In this document: positions 26,054 to 34,926 of the stretch, in pieces | How positions within the stretch are numbered: the first letter of the stretch is position 1 | Layout of the letters: each line of letters starts with the position of its first letter | Assembly (NCBI GenBank): GCA_965151315.1 | Contig: CBCTZG010000003.1 | Coordinates: 1-64,000 of the forward strand | Direction of reading: 5' to 3' | Length of the DNA: 64,000 bases | DNA from: Avimonoglobus sp965151315 | GTDB taxonomy: Bacteria; Bacillota; Clostridia; UBA1381 | Notes under the pieces: model-generated | What the model was told of the DNA's origin: nothing | Seen by the model: only the letters and a program-made list of their open reading frames with translations | Database searches by the model: none | Program-made: the position numbers and the translations under genes

Positions 26054-26797
26054 TTAAATCATTTGTTTATAATAGGCAAGCGACGGAAAATCCCGGTCTA
26101 AATGCCGGAGGACATACCGTTCCGCCAGCTCCCGCAGCTCCCGCACCGTATTTTCCCCCATTTGAAAGGAAAATATCTTTTTGGGGCTCGCATGCAGAAT
26201 ATAATATAAAGCGTGAAAGGCTGCCGGGCCTAAAGGTATGCTCCCCGGTAGCTTTTTTTCACATTCCCCGCACACCACGCCGTTTTCTTCCATGGAAAAA
26301 CCGGAAATATTCTCGTTATCCCCGCAGACGACGCAAAAATCCGTTACCGGCATAAACCCCGCGTGCATCGCCAGCCGCAGCTCGTACACCAGCTTGATCA
26401 CCGCTGCCGGCATGTCCCGGTAAGCCAGCATATACAAGGCGTTTAAAAGCGTCCGCAGAAGCCCGTCGTCCGGGGTTTGCATATCCAAAGCGCTGTAGGT
26501 GATATCCGCAAAATATGTACTCAGGGCCAGGGCTGCGATATCTTCCTGGATCGGAAAAAAGCTTTCCAAGGGTTCCACCGTGTTGACTGTCAGAATATCT
26601 CCCTTGCCCTGATAAAACACAAACGCCCCGTAGCTCAGAAACTGGGAAGCCGCCGCCTGCCGCCGCCTGCCGCCGTTTACCCCATAAACGCTGGCCTTGA
26701 CAATCCCGTAACCCTCACAGAACACCGTCAGCATCCGGTTGGCTTCCCCGTAATTCTTCTGCTTTAAAATTAATCCGTTGGCTTTGATGCTTGCCAT
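26054..26797 (-). CDS. recO: DNA repair protein RecO
   Basis: A 247-aa protein with an N-terminal OB fold (LILKQKNYGEANRMLTVF) and a C-terminal helical domain with a four-Cys zinc knuckle (CVVCGD ... CGECEKK, about 157-187). RecO loads RecA with RecR and anneals ssDNA. Its start overlaps yqzL, and the order era-yqzL-recO is the same as in Bacillus and many Clostridia. Confidence 0.93.
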   Translation of the reverse strand: MASIKANGLILKQKNYGEANRMLTVFCEGYGIVKASVYGVNGGRRRQAAASQFLSYGAFVFYQGKGDILTVNTVEPLESFFPIQEDIAALALSTYFADITYSALDMQTPDDGLLRTLLNALYMLAYRDMPAAVIKLVYELRLAMHAGFMPVTDFCVVCGDNENISGFSMEENGVVCGECEKKLPGSIPLGPAAFHALYYILHASPKKIFSFQMGENTVRELRELAERYVLRHLDRDFPSLAYYKQMI

Positions 26798-26907
26798 TCT
26801 TCCTGTTCCTCTTTTTTCCCCGTATTCTCCAGATTTTTAATCAGCAAATATGCTTCAATATCCCCGGTTGCCAGAAACGCTTCCCACGAAAAATCATATA
26901 AGCCCAT
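26770..26907 (-). CDS. yqzL: YqzL family small protein
   Basis: A 45-aa protein, MGLYDFSWEAFLATGDIEAY followed by LLIKNLEN. The F-x-W-x-x-F-x-x-TG-x-x-x-x-YLL-x-K pattern and the position between era and recO identify YqzL, a conserved small protein of unknown function. GGGAGGA precedes the ATG. Its 3' end overlaps recO by 28 bases, so translation of recO may be coupled to it. Confidence 0.85.
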   Translation of the reverse strand: MGLYDFSWEAFLATGDIEAYLLIKNLENTGKKEEQEEWQASKPTD

Positions 26908-26979
26908 GCCGCGTCCTCCCAAAATGTTGTTACACTTAGGATTTACTGCAAGCTCTTTTTTATACTGTCACTATTTGCC

Positions 26980-27873
26980 TTAACTCTCAAACCCAAAATC
27001 CCGGATCATATGGTTATTGTTGCGCCAATCCGCCTTGACCTTAACCCAAAGCTGCAAAAATACTTTTTTATCCAGCATTTTCTCAATATCTGTCCGGGCC
27101 ATAGAACCAACTTTTTTCAGCATTTCCCCATTTTTCCCAATAATGATCCCTTTATGGCTGGCTTTTTCACAGTAAATGCTGGCATATATATTTGTAATTG
27201 CTTCCTTTTCCTGCATTTTTTCAATTTCAATGGCGATCCCGTGGGGCACCTCCTTGTCCAGCAGCCACAAAAGCTTCTCCCGGATAATCTCCGCCGCGAT
27301 CTGCTTTTCCTGCTGGTCCGTAACCATGTCGTCATAATAAAATTTCGGACCTGGTTTCAAATAGTACTTGATCTTGTCCAATAGGATCTGGGCGCCGTCG
27401 CCGGTTTTTGCGCTGATAGGCACGATTTCATCAAAATTATATAGATTGCTGTAATCCGCGATCAGCGGCAGAAGCTTTTCCTTCCGGACCAAGTCGATCT
27501 TATTCATGACTAAAATACAGGGTACACCGGATTTCGCCACGCTTTCTGCAATCCTGCGTTCTGTTTCCTGAATGCTCCGGGTGGCGTCTACCAAAAGCAG
27601 CAGCACGTCCATATCCCGCATAGAATCATTGGCTACCTTCACCATATATTCCCCCAGCCGGTTATGCGGCTTATGGATTCCTGGCGTGTCCGTAAAGACG
27701 ATTTGTTCCTCGTCCGTGGTGTAGATCGCCAAAATTTTATTTCTTGTGGTCTGGGGCTTGTCCGAGATAATGGCAATCTTCTGCCCCACCAGCCGGTTCA
27801 AAAGCGTTGACTTCCCCACGTTGGGCATACCAATGATCCCCGCAAAGCCTGATTGAAATTCATTTTTTTTCAT
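26980..27873 (-). CDS. era: GTPase Era
   Basis: A 297-aa protein with G1 GMPNVGKSTLL, G3 DTPGIH, G4 NKID and G5 SAK, followed by a C-terminal KH domain (GIIIGKNGEMLKKVG). Era binds 16S rRNA near its 3' end during 30S maturation, and YbeY encoded nearby acts in the same process. The ATG (MKKNEFQSG) is preferred to the upstream TTG. Its 5' end overlaps the dgkA stop, so the two are translationally coupled. Confidence 0.95.
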   Translation of the reverse strand: MKKNEFQSGFAGIIGMPNVGKSTLLNRLVGQKIAIISDKPQTTRNKILAIYTTDEEQIVFTDTPGIHKPHNRLGEYMVKVANDSMRDMDVLLLLVDATRSIQETERRIAESVAKSGVPCILVMNKIDLVRKEKLLPLIADYSNLYNFDEIVPISAKTGDGAQILLDKIKYYLKPGPKFYYDDMVTDQQEKQIAAEIIREKLLWLLDKEVPHGIAIEIEKMQEKEAITNIYASIYCEKASHKGIIIGKNGEMLKKVGSMARTDIEKMLDKKVFLQLWVKVKADWRNNNHMIRDFGFES

Positions 27874-28339
27874 ACCTTTTCCGTTCTCCTCCAAATATTA
27901 AAAACACAATATCCGCCGCGCCCAGCAGGAGGCATGGCGCCAAATTTCTCCAATCTGTAAAAATGCGCAGCAGGGTATATGTAATTTTTTCCAAATCCAA
28001 AAATAACGCGCATCCAACAGCCAGCGCAGCCGCTGCCGCTAAAAGCACACCTCCTGCGGCTACGTCCTTCGCCATCTTCACATGCTCGGAATACGCCGCC
28101 GTGGCCGCGTCGGCGGCCTGCTCCAGGGCTGTGTTGAAAAGCTCCGCCCCGATTACAAATCCGATCGAAAGCACCAGCGCACCCCATTCCCCCCGGGACA
28201 AACCGTAAAACCAGGCAAACACACAAATCAGATTGGCGATGCATAAATGGAACCGAAGGTTCCGTTCCGTCCGTACAGCCCGGCAAATCCCCTGCCAGGC
28301 GCACTGAAAACTCTTCCAGAATTTTGTATTTTTATACAT
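27860..28339 (-). CDS. dgkA: undecaprenol/diacylglycerol kinase family membrane protein
   Basis: A 159-aa protein. The DgkA signature is present: RTERNLRFHL (active-site entry), GAELFNTALEQAAD with the E-x-x-N-T-x-x-E metal motif, and KMAKDVAAGGVLL. Three or four transmembrane helices are visible. In Gram-positives this enzyme recycles undecaprenol to its phosphate for cell-wall synthesis. The start MYKNTKFWKSF fits the family better than the longer frame. Gene order ybeY-dgkA-era is standard. Confidence 0.9.
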   Translation of the reverse strand: MYKNTKFWKSFQCAWQGICRAVRTERNLRFHLCIANLICVFAWFYGLSRGEWGALVLSIGFVIGAELFNTALEQAADAATAAYSEHVKMAKDVAAGGVLLAAAAALAVGCALFLDLEKITYTLLRIFTDWRNLAPCLLLGAADIVFLIFGGERKRYEKK

Positions 28340-28347
28340 TTTTGCAC

Positions 28348-28839
28348 CTACTCCCTGGTAATGCCCAGCCGGGTAAGCACAGCCTCCTGCTTTCGGCACA
28401 TAGCCGCCTCCCCCTGGGGGTCGTCCACATGGTCGTAGCCCAGCAGATGCAGCATAGAATGGGCTGTCAGAAAAGCGATTTCCCGCACAAAGGAATGGCC
28501 GTATTCCGCCGCCTGACGCATAGCCCGCTCCGCCGACAGGACAATATCGCCCAGCATAATGTTTTCCCCGTCGTAATCGTACTCCCCGTCCAGAATCTCC
28601 CCGTCTGTGCCGAACGCTAACATGGGGAAAGACAGTACGTCCGTAGGCGTATCCTGATCCCGGTGCGCCCGGTTCAGCGCCCGGATTTCCTCGTTGTCCA
28701 CAATGGTTACGCTGACTTCCGCCGGCGCGTCCCAGTTTTCCTGGATCAGCGTTTCCTGTATGACTGTTTGGATCACATTGTAGATCTCATCTGGAATTTC
28801 GATCTTGTCCTGGCTGTTCTCGATTAGGATTTCTGTCAT
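28348..28839 (-). CDS. ybeY: endoribonuclease YbeY
   Basis: A 163-aa protein with the family zinc motif H-x3-H-x5-H in HSMLHLLGYDH (residues about 128-138) and upstream TPTDVLSFPM. It matures the 16S rRNA 3' end and takes part in 70S quality control. The 5' end overlaps phoH, and I choose the ATG of MTEILIENSQ as start. It forms an operon with phoH upstream and dgkA/era downstream. Confidence 0.93.
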   Translation of the reverse strand: MTEILIENSQDKIEIPDEIYNVIQTVIQETLIQENWDAPAEVSVTIVDNEEIRALNRAHRDQDTPTDVLSFPMLAFGTDGEILDGEYDYDGENIMLGDIVLSAERAMRQAAEYGHSFVREIAFLTAHSMLHLLGYDHVDDPQGEAAMCRKQEAVLTRLGITRE

Positions 28840-29809
28840 GCTTCCGCCTCTTTTCCATCTCGGCGTCATACCGTTCATACGCCTTGATAATCTTTTGTAC
28901 CAAAGGATGCCGCACTACATCCCGCTCCGTCAGCTCGCAAAAAGCAATGTCCTCAATGCCCCGGAGGATCCGCTGGGCGGCCTTTAAGCCGGACTTCTTG
29001 CCGTCCGGCAGGTCGATTTGGGTAATATCCCCGGTAACAATGGCCTTGGAGCCAAACCCGATCCGGGTCAAAAACATTTTCATCTGCTCCGGCGTTGTGT
29101 TTTGGGCCTCGTCTAAAATGATGAACGCATTGTCCAGCGTACGCCCCCGCATATACGCCAGCGGCGCCACTTCAATTACGCCCTTTTCCTGGTTCCGCAA
29201 AAATCCTTCCGCCCCCAGCATCTCATACATACCGTCATATAAGGGCCGCAGATATGGATCCACCTTGTTCTGCAGGTCTCCCGGCAGGAAGCCCAGCTTC
29301 TCCCCCGCTTCTACCGCCGGCCGGGTCAGGATGATCCGGCTGACCTCCTTGTTCCGCAGGGCCGTCACCGCCCGGGCCACCGCCAGATAGGTTTTCCCCG
29401 TGCCCGCAGGGCCGATTCCAAACACAATTGTATTGTTTTTCATGGCCTCGGTATACTGCTTCTGGCCCAGGGTCTTGGTTTTGATCGGGGCGCCCTTAGC
29501 ACTGATGGCTATGCAGTCGTCCCCCAGCATTTTAACGTCAAAGCCGCCGTTTTCCTGGATCATGGTAATCGCATACATAATTTTCTGCTCGTCGATAAGC
29601 TCCCCTTGGTTTAAAATATCCACCAGTACCTGGAGCACCTCGCCGCACTTTTCTAAATTTTCATCCTCTCCCGTAATTTTCAGCACATTATCCCGGCAGG
29701 TAATACTAACCGCCAAGGCCTTTTCCAACAGCTTCACATTGGCGTCAAAGCTGCCAAACAAGGCGCTGATGTCTAATCCTGCCGGGATTTGGATTTGTCT
29801 TTGGTTCAA
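28787..29809 (-). CDS. phoH: PhoH-family ATPase
   Basis: A 340-aa protein with Walker A GPAGTGKTYLAVA (about 136-148), Walker B FIILDEAQNTT (about 233-243) and an N-terminal KH-like domain. PhoH proteins are RNA-linked helicase-type ATPases. In Firmicutes the gene sits between yqfD and ybeY, as here. It overlaps ybeY by about 50 bases. Confidence 0.93.
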   Translation of the reverse strand: MNQRQIQIPAGLDISALFGSFDANVKLLEKALAVSITCRDNVLKITGEDENLEKCGEVLQVLVDILNQGELIDEQKIMYAITMIQENGGFDVKMLGDDCIAISAKGAPIKTKTLGQKQYTEAMKNNTIVFGIGPAGTGKTYLAVARAVTALRNKEVSRIILTRPAVEAGEKLGFLPGDLQNKVDPYLRPLYDGMYEMLGAEGFLRNQEKGVIEVAPLAYMRGRTLDNAFIILDEAQNTTPEQMKMFLTRIGFGSKAIVTGDITQIDLPDGKKSGLKAAQRILRGIEDIAFCELTERDVVRHPLVQKIIKAYERYDAEMEKRRKHDRNPNREQPGQDRNSR

Positions 29810-29824
29810 GCCTGATCACTCCGT

Positions 29825-31024
29825 CTAATAAATTCCGATCGGGTTTTCCGTCCCGATTTTTTCAATAAATTCCATTGTCAGCGTGACCCGGATAGTTTCC
29901 GAGTCGATCTGCTGGTGGCGGATATCCGCGGACACCCGCTGGGCCCCGGGCAGAAGCTCCCGGGCAATCTGCTCCTCTAGATCGTTTTTCGCGATTTCCA
30001 AGGCAGTCTCTACCGGGATCGGCTCCCGGATCACGTTTACCTCCGCATAGGTCACGGTTTCCAGCCCGATCCCCAAATAGCCTTCCTGGCCCAGGGCAAG
30101 CTCCCGCTTACTCTCTATTGTGTCATATTCGGCGTAAGGAATACTGTTTTTCCGAAATAAATTGATTTTTTTGGAAAACAGGTTTAAAGTCCGGTAACTC
30201 TTTTTCGCCCCGGTAGGCTTCCGGGTTTCATAATACAGCTTATATTCCCCGGATTTTTCATGCCAGGTGGAGGCCTCCACCTGGCCCATGGCATGGACCA
30301 GCCGGTAGCTGCCCGATTCCTCGTCCATCAGCGTCCCCGCGATAATCACGTCCCCGGCCAGCACCGCCTCCCCAGGCTCCACCAAGGGCTCGCCGTTTTT
30401 CGCGGTGATTTTCCGGATCAGCGCGTCCCGCCGGGCAATTATATCGCAGGGCGCAGATTTATCCACCACAACCGGCGGCAGTACTTTTTCCTTCACGCGA
30501 ATTACCGCCTTGGTGCCCTTTAAGTACACCCAGGTCCAGGAAATATCCGGCACCCGGTTTAGAATGATGTCCTTCATAGCCTGGCCGTCCTGTAAGTTTC
30601 CTTTCCAGGCCCCGATCCGAACCCCCGCCGCTTCCGCCGCTTCTAAGACCTGCTGCCGGTTAACCGCGTCTATACCCTCGATCTCAATACTCCACACAAA
30701 TTGGGACATGATACCTAAGAAGCAGATCAGCAGCAACGCGCCAAGAAACAGGAAATACCGCTTTCTATATTTTCGCACCAACACCGGTACGCCCCGCTTT
30801 TTCCGGATCCGTATACTGGTTTTTGTTTTCCCGGCCACCGGGCGGATCCGGCGGAAATCCGCCAGTCCTATGCAGACTATGGCCTCTGAAACGCTTGGAC
30901 GCCGGATACCCCAAAGCCGGATGCCCCGCCGGCGGCAGATGTTAAAAAAGCGTTCAATATCATAGCCCTTTAGGTATAGTATAACATATCCTTTCCAAAA
31001 TTGAAAGATGTTGTTGAAAAACAT
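29825..31024 (-). CDS. yqfD: sporulation protein YqfD
   Basis: A 399-aa membrane protein. The N-terminal FWKGYVILYLKGYDIERFFN motif, a transmembrane helix near residues 90-110 (YFLFLGALLLICFLGIM) and an extracytoplasmic POTRA-like domain (IEGIDAVNRQQVLEAAEAAG) are typical of YqfD, made in the mother cell under SigmaE. It is followed by phoH and preceded by yqfC, the order conserved in endospore formers. This supports a spore-forming host. Confidence 0.9.
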   Translation of the reverse strand: MFFNNIFQFWKGYVILYLKGYDIERFFNICRRRGIRLWGIRRPSVSEAIVCIGLADFRRIRPVAGKTKTSIRIRKKRGVPVLVRKYRKRYFLFLGALLLICFLGIMSQFVWSIEIEGIDAVNRQQVLEAAEAAGVRIGAWKGNLQDGQAMKDIILNRVPDISWTWVYLKGTKAVIRVKEKVLPPVVVDKSAPCDIIARRDALIRKITAKNGEPLVEPGEAVLAGDVIIAGTLMDEESGSYRLVHAMGQVEASTWHEKSGEYKLYYETRKPTGAKKSYRTLNLFSKKINLFRKNSIPYAEYDTIESKRELALGQEGYLGIGLETVTYAEVNVIREPIPVETALEIAKNDLEEQIARELLPGAQRVSADIRHQQIDSETIRVTLTMEFIEKIGTENPIGIY

Positions 31025-31042
31025 TTTGAAAAACCTCGCATT

Positions 31043-31312
31043 TTATATAAACTCCACCGTTTGTATGATCCCGTATACGGTAATATCCTCGCTTTCAATG
31101 GAGCGGATCCCCAGGTTCCGGCCGGTAATTTTTAGTTCCCGTTCCCCCAGGTTCAGCCGGATCACCTCTGCTGTATATTCTACGATGCCCTTATAATTTT
31201 CCAGATACAGCTCCCGGTCTCCGGCCATGGTCAGCTTTGGCAGATCCAGAACTACCTCCTTGGGAAATTCCAGCACCTGGGCGATGCCCTCCCGTATTTT
31301 CTTTTTCATCAC
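31043..31312 (-). CDS. yqfC: sporulation protein YqfC
   Basis: An 89-aa protein of YabP/YqfC type (VVLDLPKLTMAGDRELYLENYKGIVEYTAEVIRLN). It is encoded 18 bases before yqfD in the same direction. Its exact role in spore formation is unknown. It is transcribed divergently from ylbJ. Confidence 0.9.
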   Translation of the reverse strand: MMKKKIREGIAQVLEFPKEVVLDLPKLTMAGDRELYLENYKGIVEYTAEVIRLNLGERELKITGRNLGIRSIESEDITVYGIIQTVEFI

Positions 31313-31402
31313 ATCACATCCCCAAAATTTTTGCTCCTATATTTGAATTTATGCAATAAAACGCGGTTTCATGTCATATTCATAGTGCAGGAGGTGTTCT
31401 GT

Positions 31403-32530
31403 TTGAAAAAAATCCTGTTATATACCATTTTTGTAGGCGTCACGCTAGCGATCCTGCTGAATCCGGCCCTAGCTGTGGACTATGCCCGGAACGGGCTGGA
31501 GCTGTGCGCCGAAATCATCATTCCCTCCCTGTTCCCGTTTTTTGTATGCTCCGGGCTTTTGATCTATTCTGGATTCTGCCAGGTGCTGGCCAAAATTTTT
31601 GAGCCGGTGATGAAGCCGGTGTTCGGCATCAACGGCGCCGGCGCGGCGGCTTTTGTTTTGGGCATTATCAGCGGGTACCCCCTGGGGGCGTTAACCGCCT
31701 GCCAGCTTTACGAAAGCAGCTACGTTTCCAAATCCGAGGCAGAACGCCTTTTGGCCTTCTGCAACAATTCCGGCCCGCTGTTTATTTTGGGCTCCATCGG
31801 CGTGTCTCTGTATCACAGCCCCCGGGCCGGTATCGTGCTGTACGCGGCCCACATCCTGGCCGCGCTGATTGTGGGGATCCTGTTTCGGTTTTATCAGCGC
31901 GGCAGCTACGCCGCGCCGCCGGCTCGGGTTGAAACACCCGACCGGAGTCTGGGAGAGTTGTTTTCCGCTGTATTGGCCAATTCAATCCAAAGCATCCTCA
32001 CCGTCTGCGGGGCCGTTTTATTTTTCAGTGTAGTGACCAATATCGTCATGCAGTACCTGCCTTTGACCGCGGTTCTCAAGCCTGTGGTACTGGGGCTTTT
32101 TGAATTTGTCACCGGCATTACCGCCCTTTCCAATACAGATCTGGTTCTCCAGGAAAAGCTGGTCCTGTCCGCCGCAATTGTAGGCTTTGCCGGTCTCAGC
32201 GTCCATGTCCAGGTTATGGGCGTGGTTTCCCGGCATATGCTGAGCCTGAAGCCATATCTCCTGGGGAAAGTACTGCACGGCGCCATTGCTGCGTTCCTTA
32301 CCTATGTGATCCTGCAGTTTGTCCCTGTTTCCGCACCGGTGTTCCGCTCCAGCGCCCAGGCAATCCACGGCGGTTTTGCCATAGGCTCGCTTTACAGTAT
32401 CCTTACTGTGCTGTTCGTTGTCCTGCTTTGTATCTTGTGCGCGGGCTGGCTGTTTTTGCGGGAATGGCGGCGTTTGGATCGTACACAAAAAAAACGCCGC
32501 CTGCCTACGGCGGCTGGCAGCCATAAATAA
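31403..32530 (+). CDS. ylbJ: sporulation integral membrane protein YlbJ
   Basis: A 375-aa protein with about eight transmembrane helices and the nucleoside-transporter-like Gate domain pattern (IISGYPLGALTACQLYE). YlbJ is a SigmaE-dependent spore membrane protein. I choose the TTG at 31403 because GGAGG lies 8 bases upstream; the longer frame begins in non-coding sequence. It is the only rightward gene in its neighbourhood and ends at a bidirectional terminator. Confidence 0.88.
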   Translation: MKKILLYTIFVGVTLAILLNPALAVDYARNGLELCAEIIIPSLFPFFVCSGLLIYSGFCQVLAKIFEPVMKPVFGINGAGAAAFVLGIISGYPLGALTACQLYESSYVSKSEAERLLAFCNNSGPLFILGSIGVSLYHSPRAGIVLYAAHILAALIVGILFRFYQRGSYAAPPARVETPDRSLGELFSAVLANSIQSILTVCGAVLFFSVVTNIVMQYLPLTAVLKPVVLGLFEFVTGITALSNTDLVLQEKLVLSAAIVGFAGLSVHVQVMGVVSRHMLSLKPYLLGKVLHGAIAAFLTYVILQFVPVSAPVFRSSAQAIHGGFAIGSLYSILTVLFVVLLCILCAGWLFLREWRRLDRTQKKRRLPTAAGSHK

Positions 32531-32540
32531 ACTGATCGAA

Positions 32541-32574
32541 AAAAAACAGGAAAGCGCTGCTTTCCTGTTTTTTT
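32541..32574. terminator. bidirectional terminator between ylbJ and the ACT gene
   Basis: A perfect stem AACAGGAAAGC/GCTTTCCTGTT with a 3-base loop is flanked by a run of A on the left and T on the right. It serves the converging ylbJ and aromatic-locus transcripts. Confidence 0.9.
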
Positions 32575-32582
32575 GATCTATA

Positions 32583-33014
32583 TTACAGCCGGTAAACGTC
32601 TTTCGCGTCAATAATATTAATTCCGCTTTTTTCCATAAGCTGAACAGCCTCTGCAGGCTGGTCTACCCGGACAATAACTAATGCACCTACGTCGCTTTTG
32701 CCGATAAAGGCATACATATACTCGATCGTAAGACCCGCGCCGCTGATTATATCCAATGCCTTCGCCAAGCCGCCGGGCCGGTCTTCTACCGCCATGGCGA
32801 TCACTTCTGTCGTTTTCACTACCATGCCGTTTTCCCGGAGAACCGTTTCCGCTTTCGGCGGATCATTGACGATCAGCCGGAGGATGCCAAAATCCGTGGT
32901 ATCCGCAATGGAAAGCGCGCTGATATCTATCCCATTTCTGCCCAAAATCCCGATGATTTCCGCCAGTCTGCCCGATTTGTTTTCTACAAATACTGAAATT
33001 TGCTTGACTAACAT
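32583..33014 (-). CDS. tandem ACT-domain protein
   Basis: A 143-aa protein with two ACT domains (about 4-68: ISVFVENKSGRLAEIIGILG; about 70-140: VEDRPGGLAKALDIISGAG). ACT domains bind amino acids to control enzymes. Genes of this kind commonly follow phenylacetate-CoA-ligase homologues in Clostridia and archaea. Here it is last in the iorA-iorB-paaK unit and could sense aromatic amino acids; the ligand is inference. Confidence 0.85.
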   Translation of the reverse strand: MLVKQISVFVENKSGRLAEIIGILGRNGIDISALSIADTTDFGILRLIVNDPPKAETVLRENGMVVKTTEVIAMAVEDRPGGLAKALDIISGAGLTIEYMYAFIGKSDVGALVIVRVDQPAEAVQLMEKSGINIIDAKDVYRL

Positions 33015-33027
33015 TGCCGTTCCCTCC

Positions 33028-34341
33028 TTAAACTAACTTCCGGTTGTCGATAACCCGCTTTGCCTTGCCTTCACTTCTGGTAATGCTCTTAGGACTTACC
33101 AGGTGTACCTTCGCGCCGATGCCCAGGGTACTGCGCAGCCGCTCTACCAGCTTCTTTTCAATGGCTTCCACAGACTTCACATCGTCTGATAAAAGCTCAG
33201 CGCTCATTTCTACATTGATGTCCAGGGTATCCGTATTGTTCACCCGATCCACTACGATCTGGTAGTTGGGCGTTACGTCGCCGCCTACCTTTAAGAGCAC
33301 CTCCTCAATCTGGGACGGGAATACGTTCACACCCCGGATGATCAGCATGTCATCGGTCCGGCCCGCCGGCTTCTTCATCCGCACCATAGTCCGCCCGCAT
33401 GTACATTGTTCATAATCCAGCCGGCAAAGATCCCTCGTCCTGTAGCGGATCAGAGGCATGCCCTCCTTGCGGATGGTTGTCAGTACCAGCTCGCCGAACG
33501 CGCCCTCCGGCAGGACCTCCCCGGTATCCGGGTCGATAATTTCGGGGATGATCAGATCCTCACAGACATGCATCCCAGCCTGAGCGCCGCACTCATAGGA
33601 AACGCCCGGCCCCATAATCTCTGTCAGGCCGTAAACGTCATGGGCTTTTAGCCCCAGCGCCTCTTCAATCTGCCGGCGCATATCCTCCGTCCAGGGTTCC
33701 GCGCCGAAAACACCAGCCTTCAGCTTCAGCTGATCCCGGACGCCCATTTCCCTGACGGTTTCCCCTAAGTACATGGCGTACGACGGGGTACAGCACAGGC
33801 AGGTAGTCCCCAGCTCGCACATAAACCGGATCTGGCGCTCCGTATTTCCCGAGGACGTCGGAATCACCATAGCCCCCAGCTTTTCCGCACCGCCGTGGGC
33901 ACCCAGCCCGCCGGTAAACAGGCCGTATCCATAGGATACCTGCACAATATCCTCATCCGTGCAGCCTGCCGCAGCCAGCTGCCGCGCCATGGCCGTAGCC
34001 CACATATCCAAATCGTTGCGGGTATAGCCTGCCACGATCTGCCGGCCTGTGGTACCAGAGGACGCCTGGATCCGGACAATATCCTTTTTGGGAACCGCGA
34101 ATAAATCATAGGGATAGTAATCCCGCAGATCCTGCTTTGTGGTGAAGGGGAGCTTTGCCAAATCTTCTAAAGCTTGCACATCCGTCGGCTGGAGCCCCTT
34201 TTTGTCCATACGTTCTTTATACATGGGCACATTTTCATACACACGCTTAACCTGCCACTGCAAAGAGGCAAGCTGCTGCTTCCGGATGCCCGCCCGGTCC
34301 ATACACTCGATTTCCGGCTGGTAAATCGACATTAGAATCAT
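33028..34341 (-). CDS. paaK: phenylacetate-CoA ligase-like adenylating enzyme (copy 1)
   Basis: A 437-aa ANL-superfamily ligase. The AMP-binding motif ASSGTTGRQIVAGYT is at about 93-107, the A5-like YGLTEIMGPGVSYEC at about 237-251, and the C-terminal hinge and KxxRVIDNRK are present. PaaK forms aryl-CoA from arylacetate and ATP. It sits 13 bases before the ACT gene and 16 bases after iorB, so it is part of the indolepyruvate oxidoreductase unit. It shares about the same length and motifs with copy 2. Confidence 0.88.
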   Translation of the reverse strand: MILMSIYQPEIECMDRAGIRKQQLASLQWQVKRVYENVPMYKERMDKKGLQPTDVQALEDLAKLPFTTKQDLRDYYPYDLFAVPKKDIVRIQASSGTTGRQIVAGYTRNDLDMWATAMARQLAAAGCTDEDIVQVSYGYGLFTGGLGAHGGAEKLGAMVIPTSSGNTERQIRFMCELGTTCLCCTPSYAMYLGETVREMGVRDQLKLKAGVFGAEPWTEDMRRQIEEALGLKAHDVYGLTEIMGPGVSYECGAQAGMHVCEDLIIPEIIDPDTGEVLPEGAFGELVLTTIRKEGMPLIRYRTRDLCRLDYEQCTCGRTMVRMKKPAGRTDDMLIIRGVNVFPSQIEEVLLKVGGDVTPNYQIVVDRVNNTDTLDINVEMSAELLSDDVKSVEAIEKKLVERLRSTLGIGAKVHLVSPKSITRSEGKAKRVIDNRKLV

Positions 34342-34357
34342 CTCCCTACTTTAGTTT

Positions 34358-34924
34358 TTATAAGTTATAGCCAATTTCAAAAGCTTTTAAGTTAACGTCC
34401 AGGAATTTTTCCGGAACGGTCTGGCGGATGGTTTCCACCCATTTATCATAGGCAATTTCCGTATTTTTCGCCATCACGCCGATGAGCACCACATTCACAG
34501 CCTTAATATTCCCAGCCTCCTCTGCCGCCTGCAAAGCATCTACGCAGGTCAAATCGATCTTTTCGGCCAGCTTCTTTTCAATATCCGCCGGGTATTCCAT
34601 GGCGCCGGTGATCACCGGCATGGGATCGATCTTCTGGGAATTGGCAATCATCTTGCCGCCCTTTTTGAGATACGGCAAAGCCCGATAAGCCTCCAGCATC
34701 TCAAAAGCCAGAATAATGTCCGCCTCGCCCAGGTCAATGATTGGGGAATAAACCTGATCCCCGTATTTCACATAGGTCACAACGCTGCCCCCGCGCTGGC
34801 TCATGCCGTGGACCTCGGAAACTTTGACGTCATATCCCTCATTTATCACGGCGTTGCCTAAAATCCGGCTGGCCAAAAGCGTTCCCTGGCCGCCAACGCC
34901 TACAATCATGATATTCTTCGTCAT
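34358..34924 (-). CDS. iorB: indolepyruvate:ferredoxin oxidoreductase, beta subunit
   Basis: A 188-aa POR-gamma-domain protein with GVGGQGTLLASRILGNA at 6-22 and SEVHGMSQRGGSVVTYVKYG at about 41-60. It pairs with IorA to oxidise arylpyruvates to aryl-acetyl-CoA with reduction of ferredoxin. The ATG begins 2 bases after the iorA stop. The long upstream extension overlaps iorA and is not real. Confidence 0.93.
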   Translation of the reverse strand: MTKNIMIVGVGGQGTLLASRILGNAVINEGYDVKVSEVHGMSQRGGSVVTYVKYGDQVYSPIIDLGEADIILAFEMLEAYRALPYLKKGGKMIANSQKIDPMPVITGAMEYPADIEKKLAEKIDLTCVDALQAAEEAGNIKAVNVVLIGVMAKNTEIAYDKWVETIRQTVPEKFLDVNLKAFEIGYNL

Positions 34925-34926
34925 TT

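Noticed and set aside
27870..28304. A 144-codon minus-strand frame overlapping dgkA
   Set aside because: It is a shadow of dgkA, which carries the full kinase signature and transmembrane helices.
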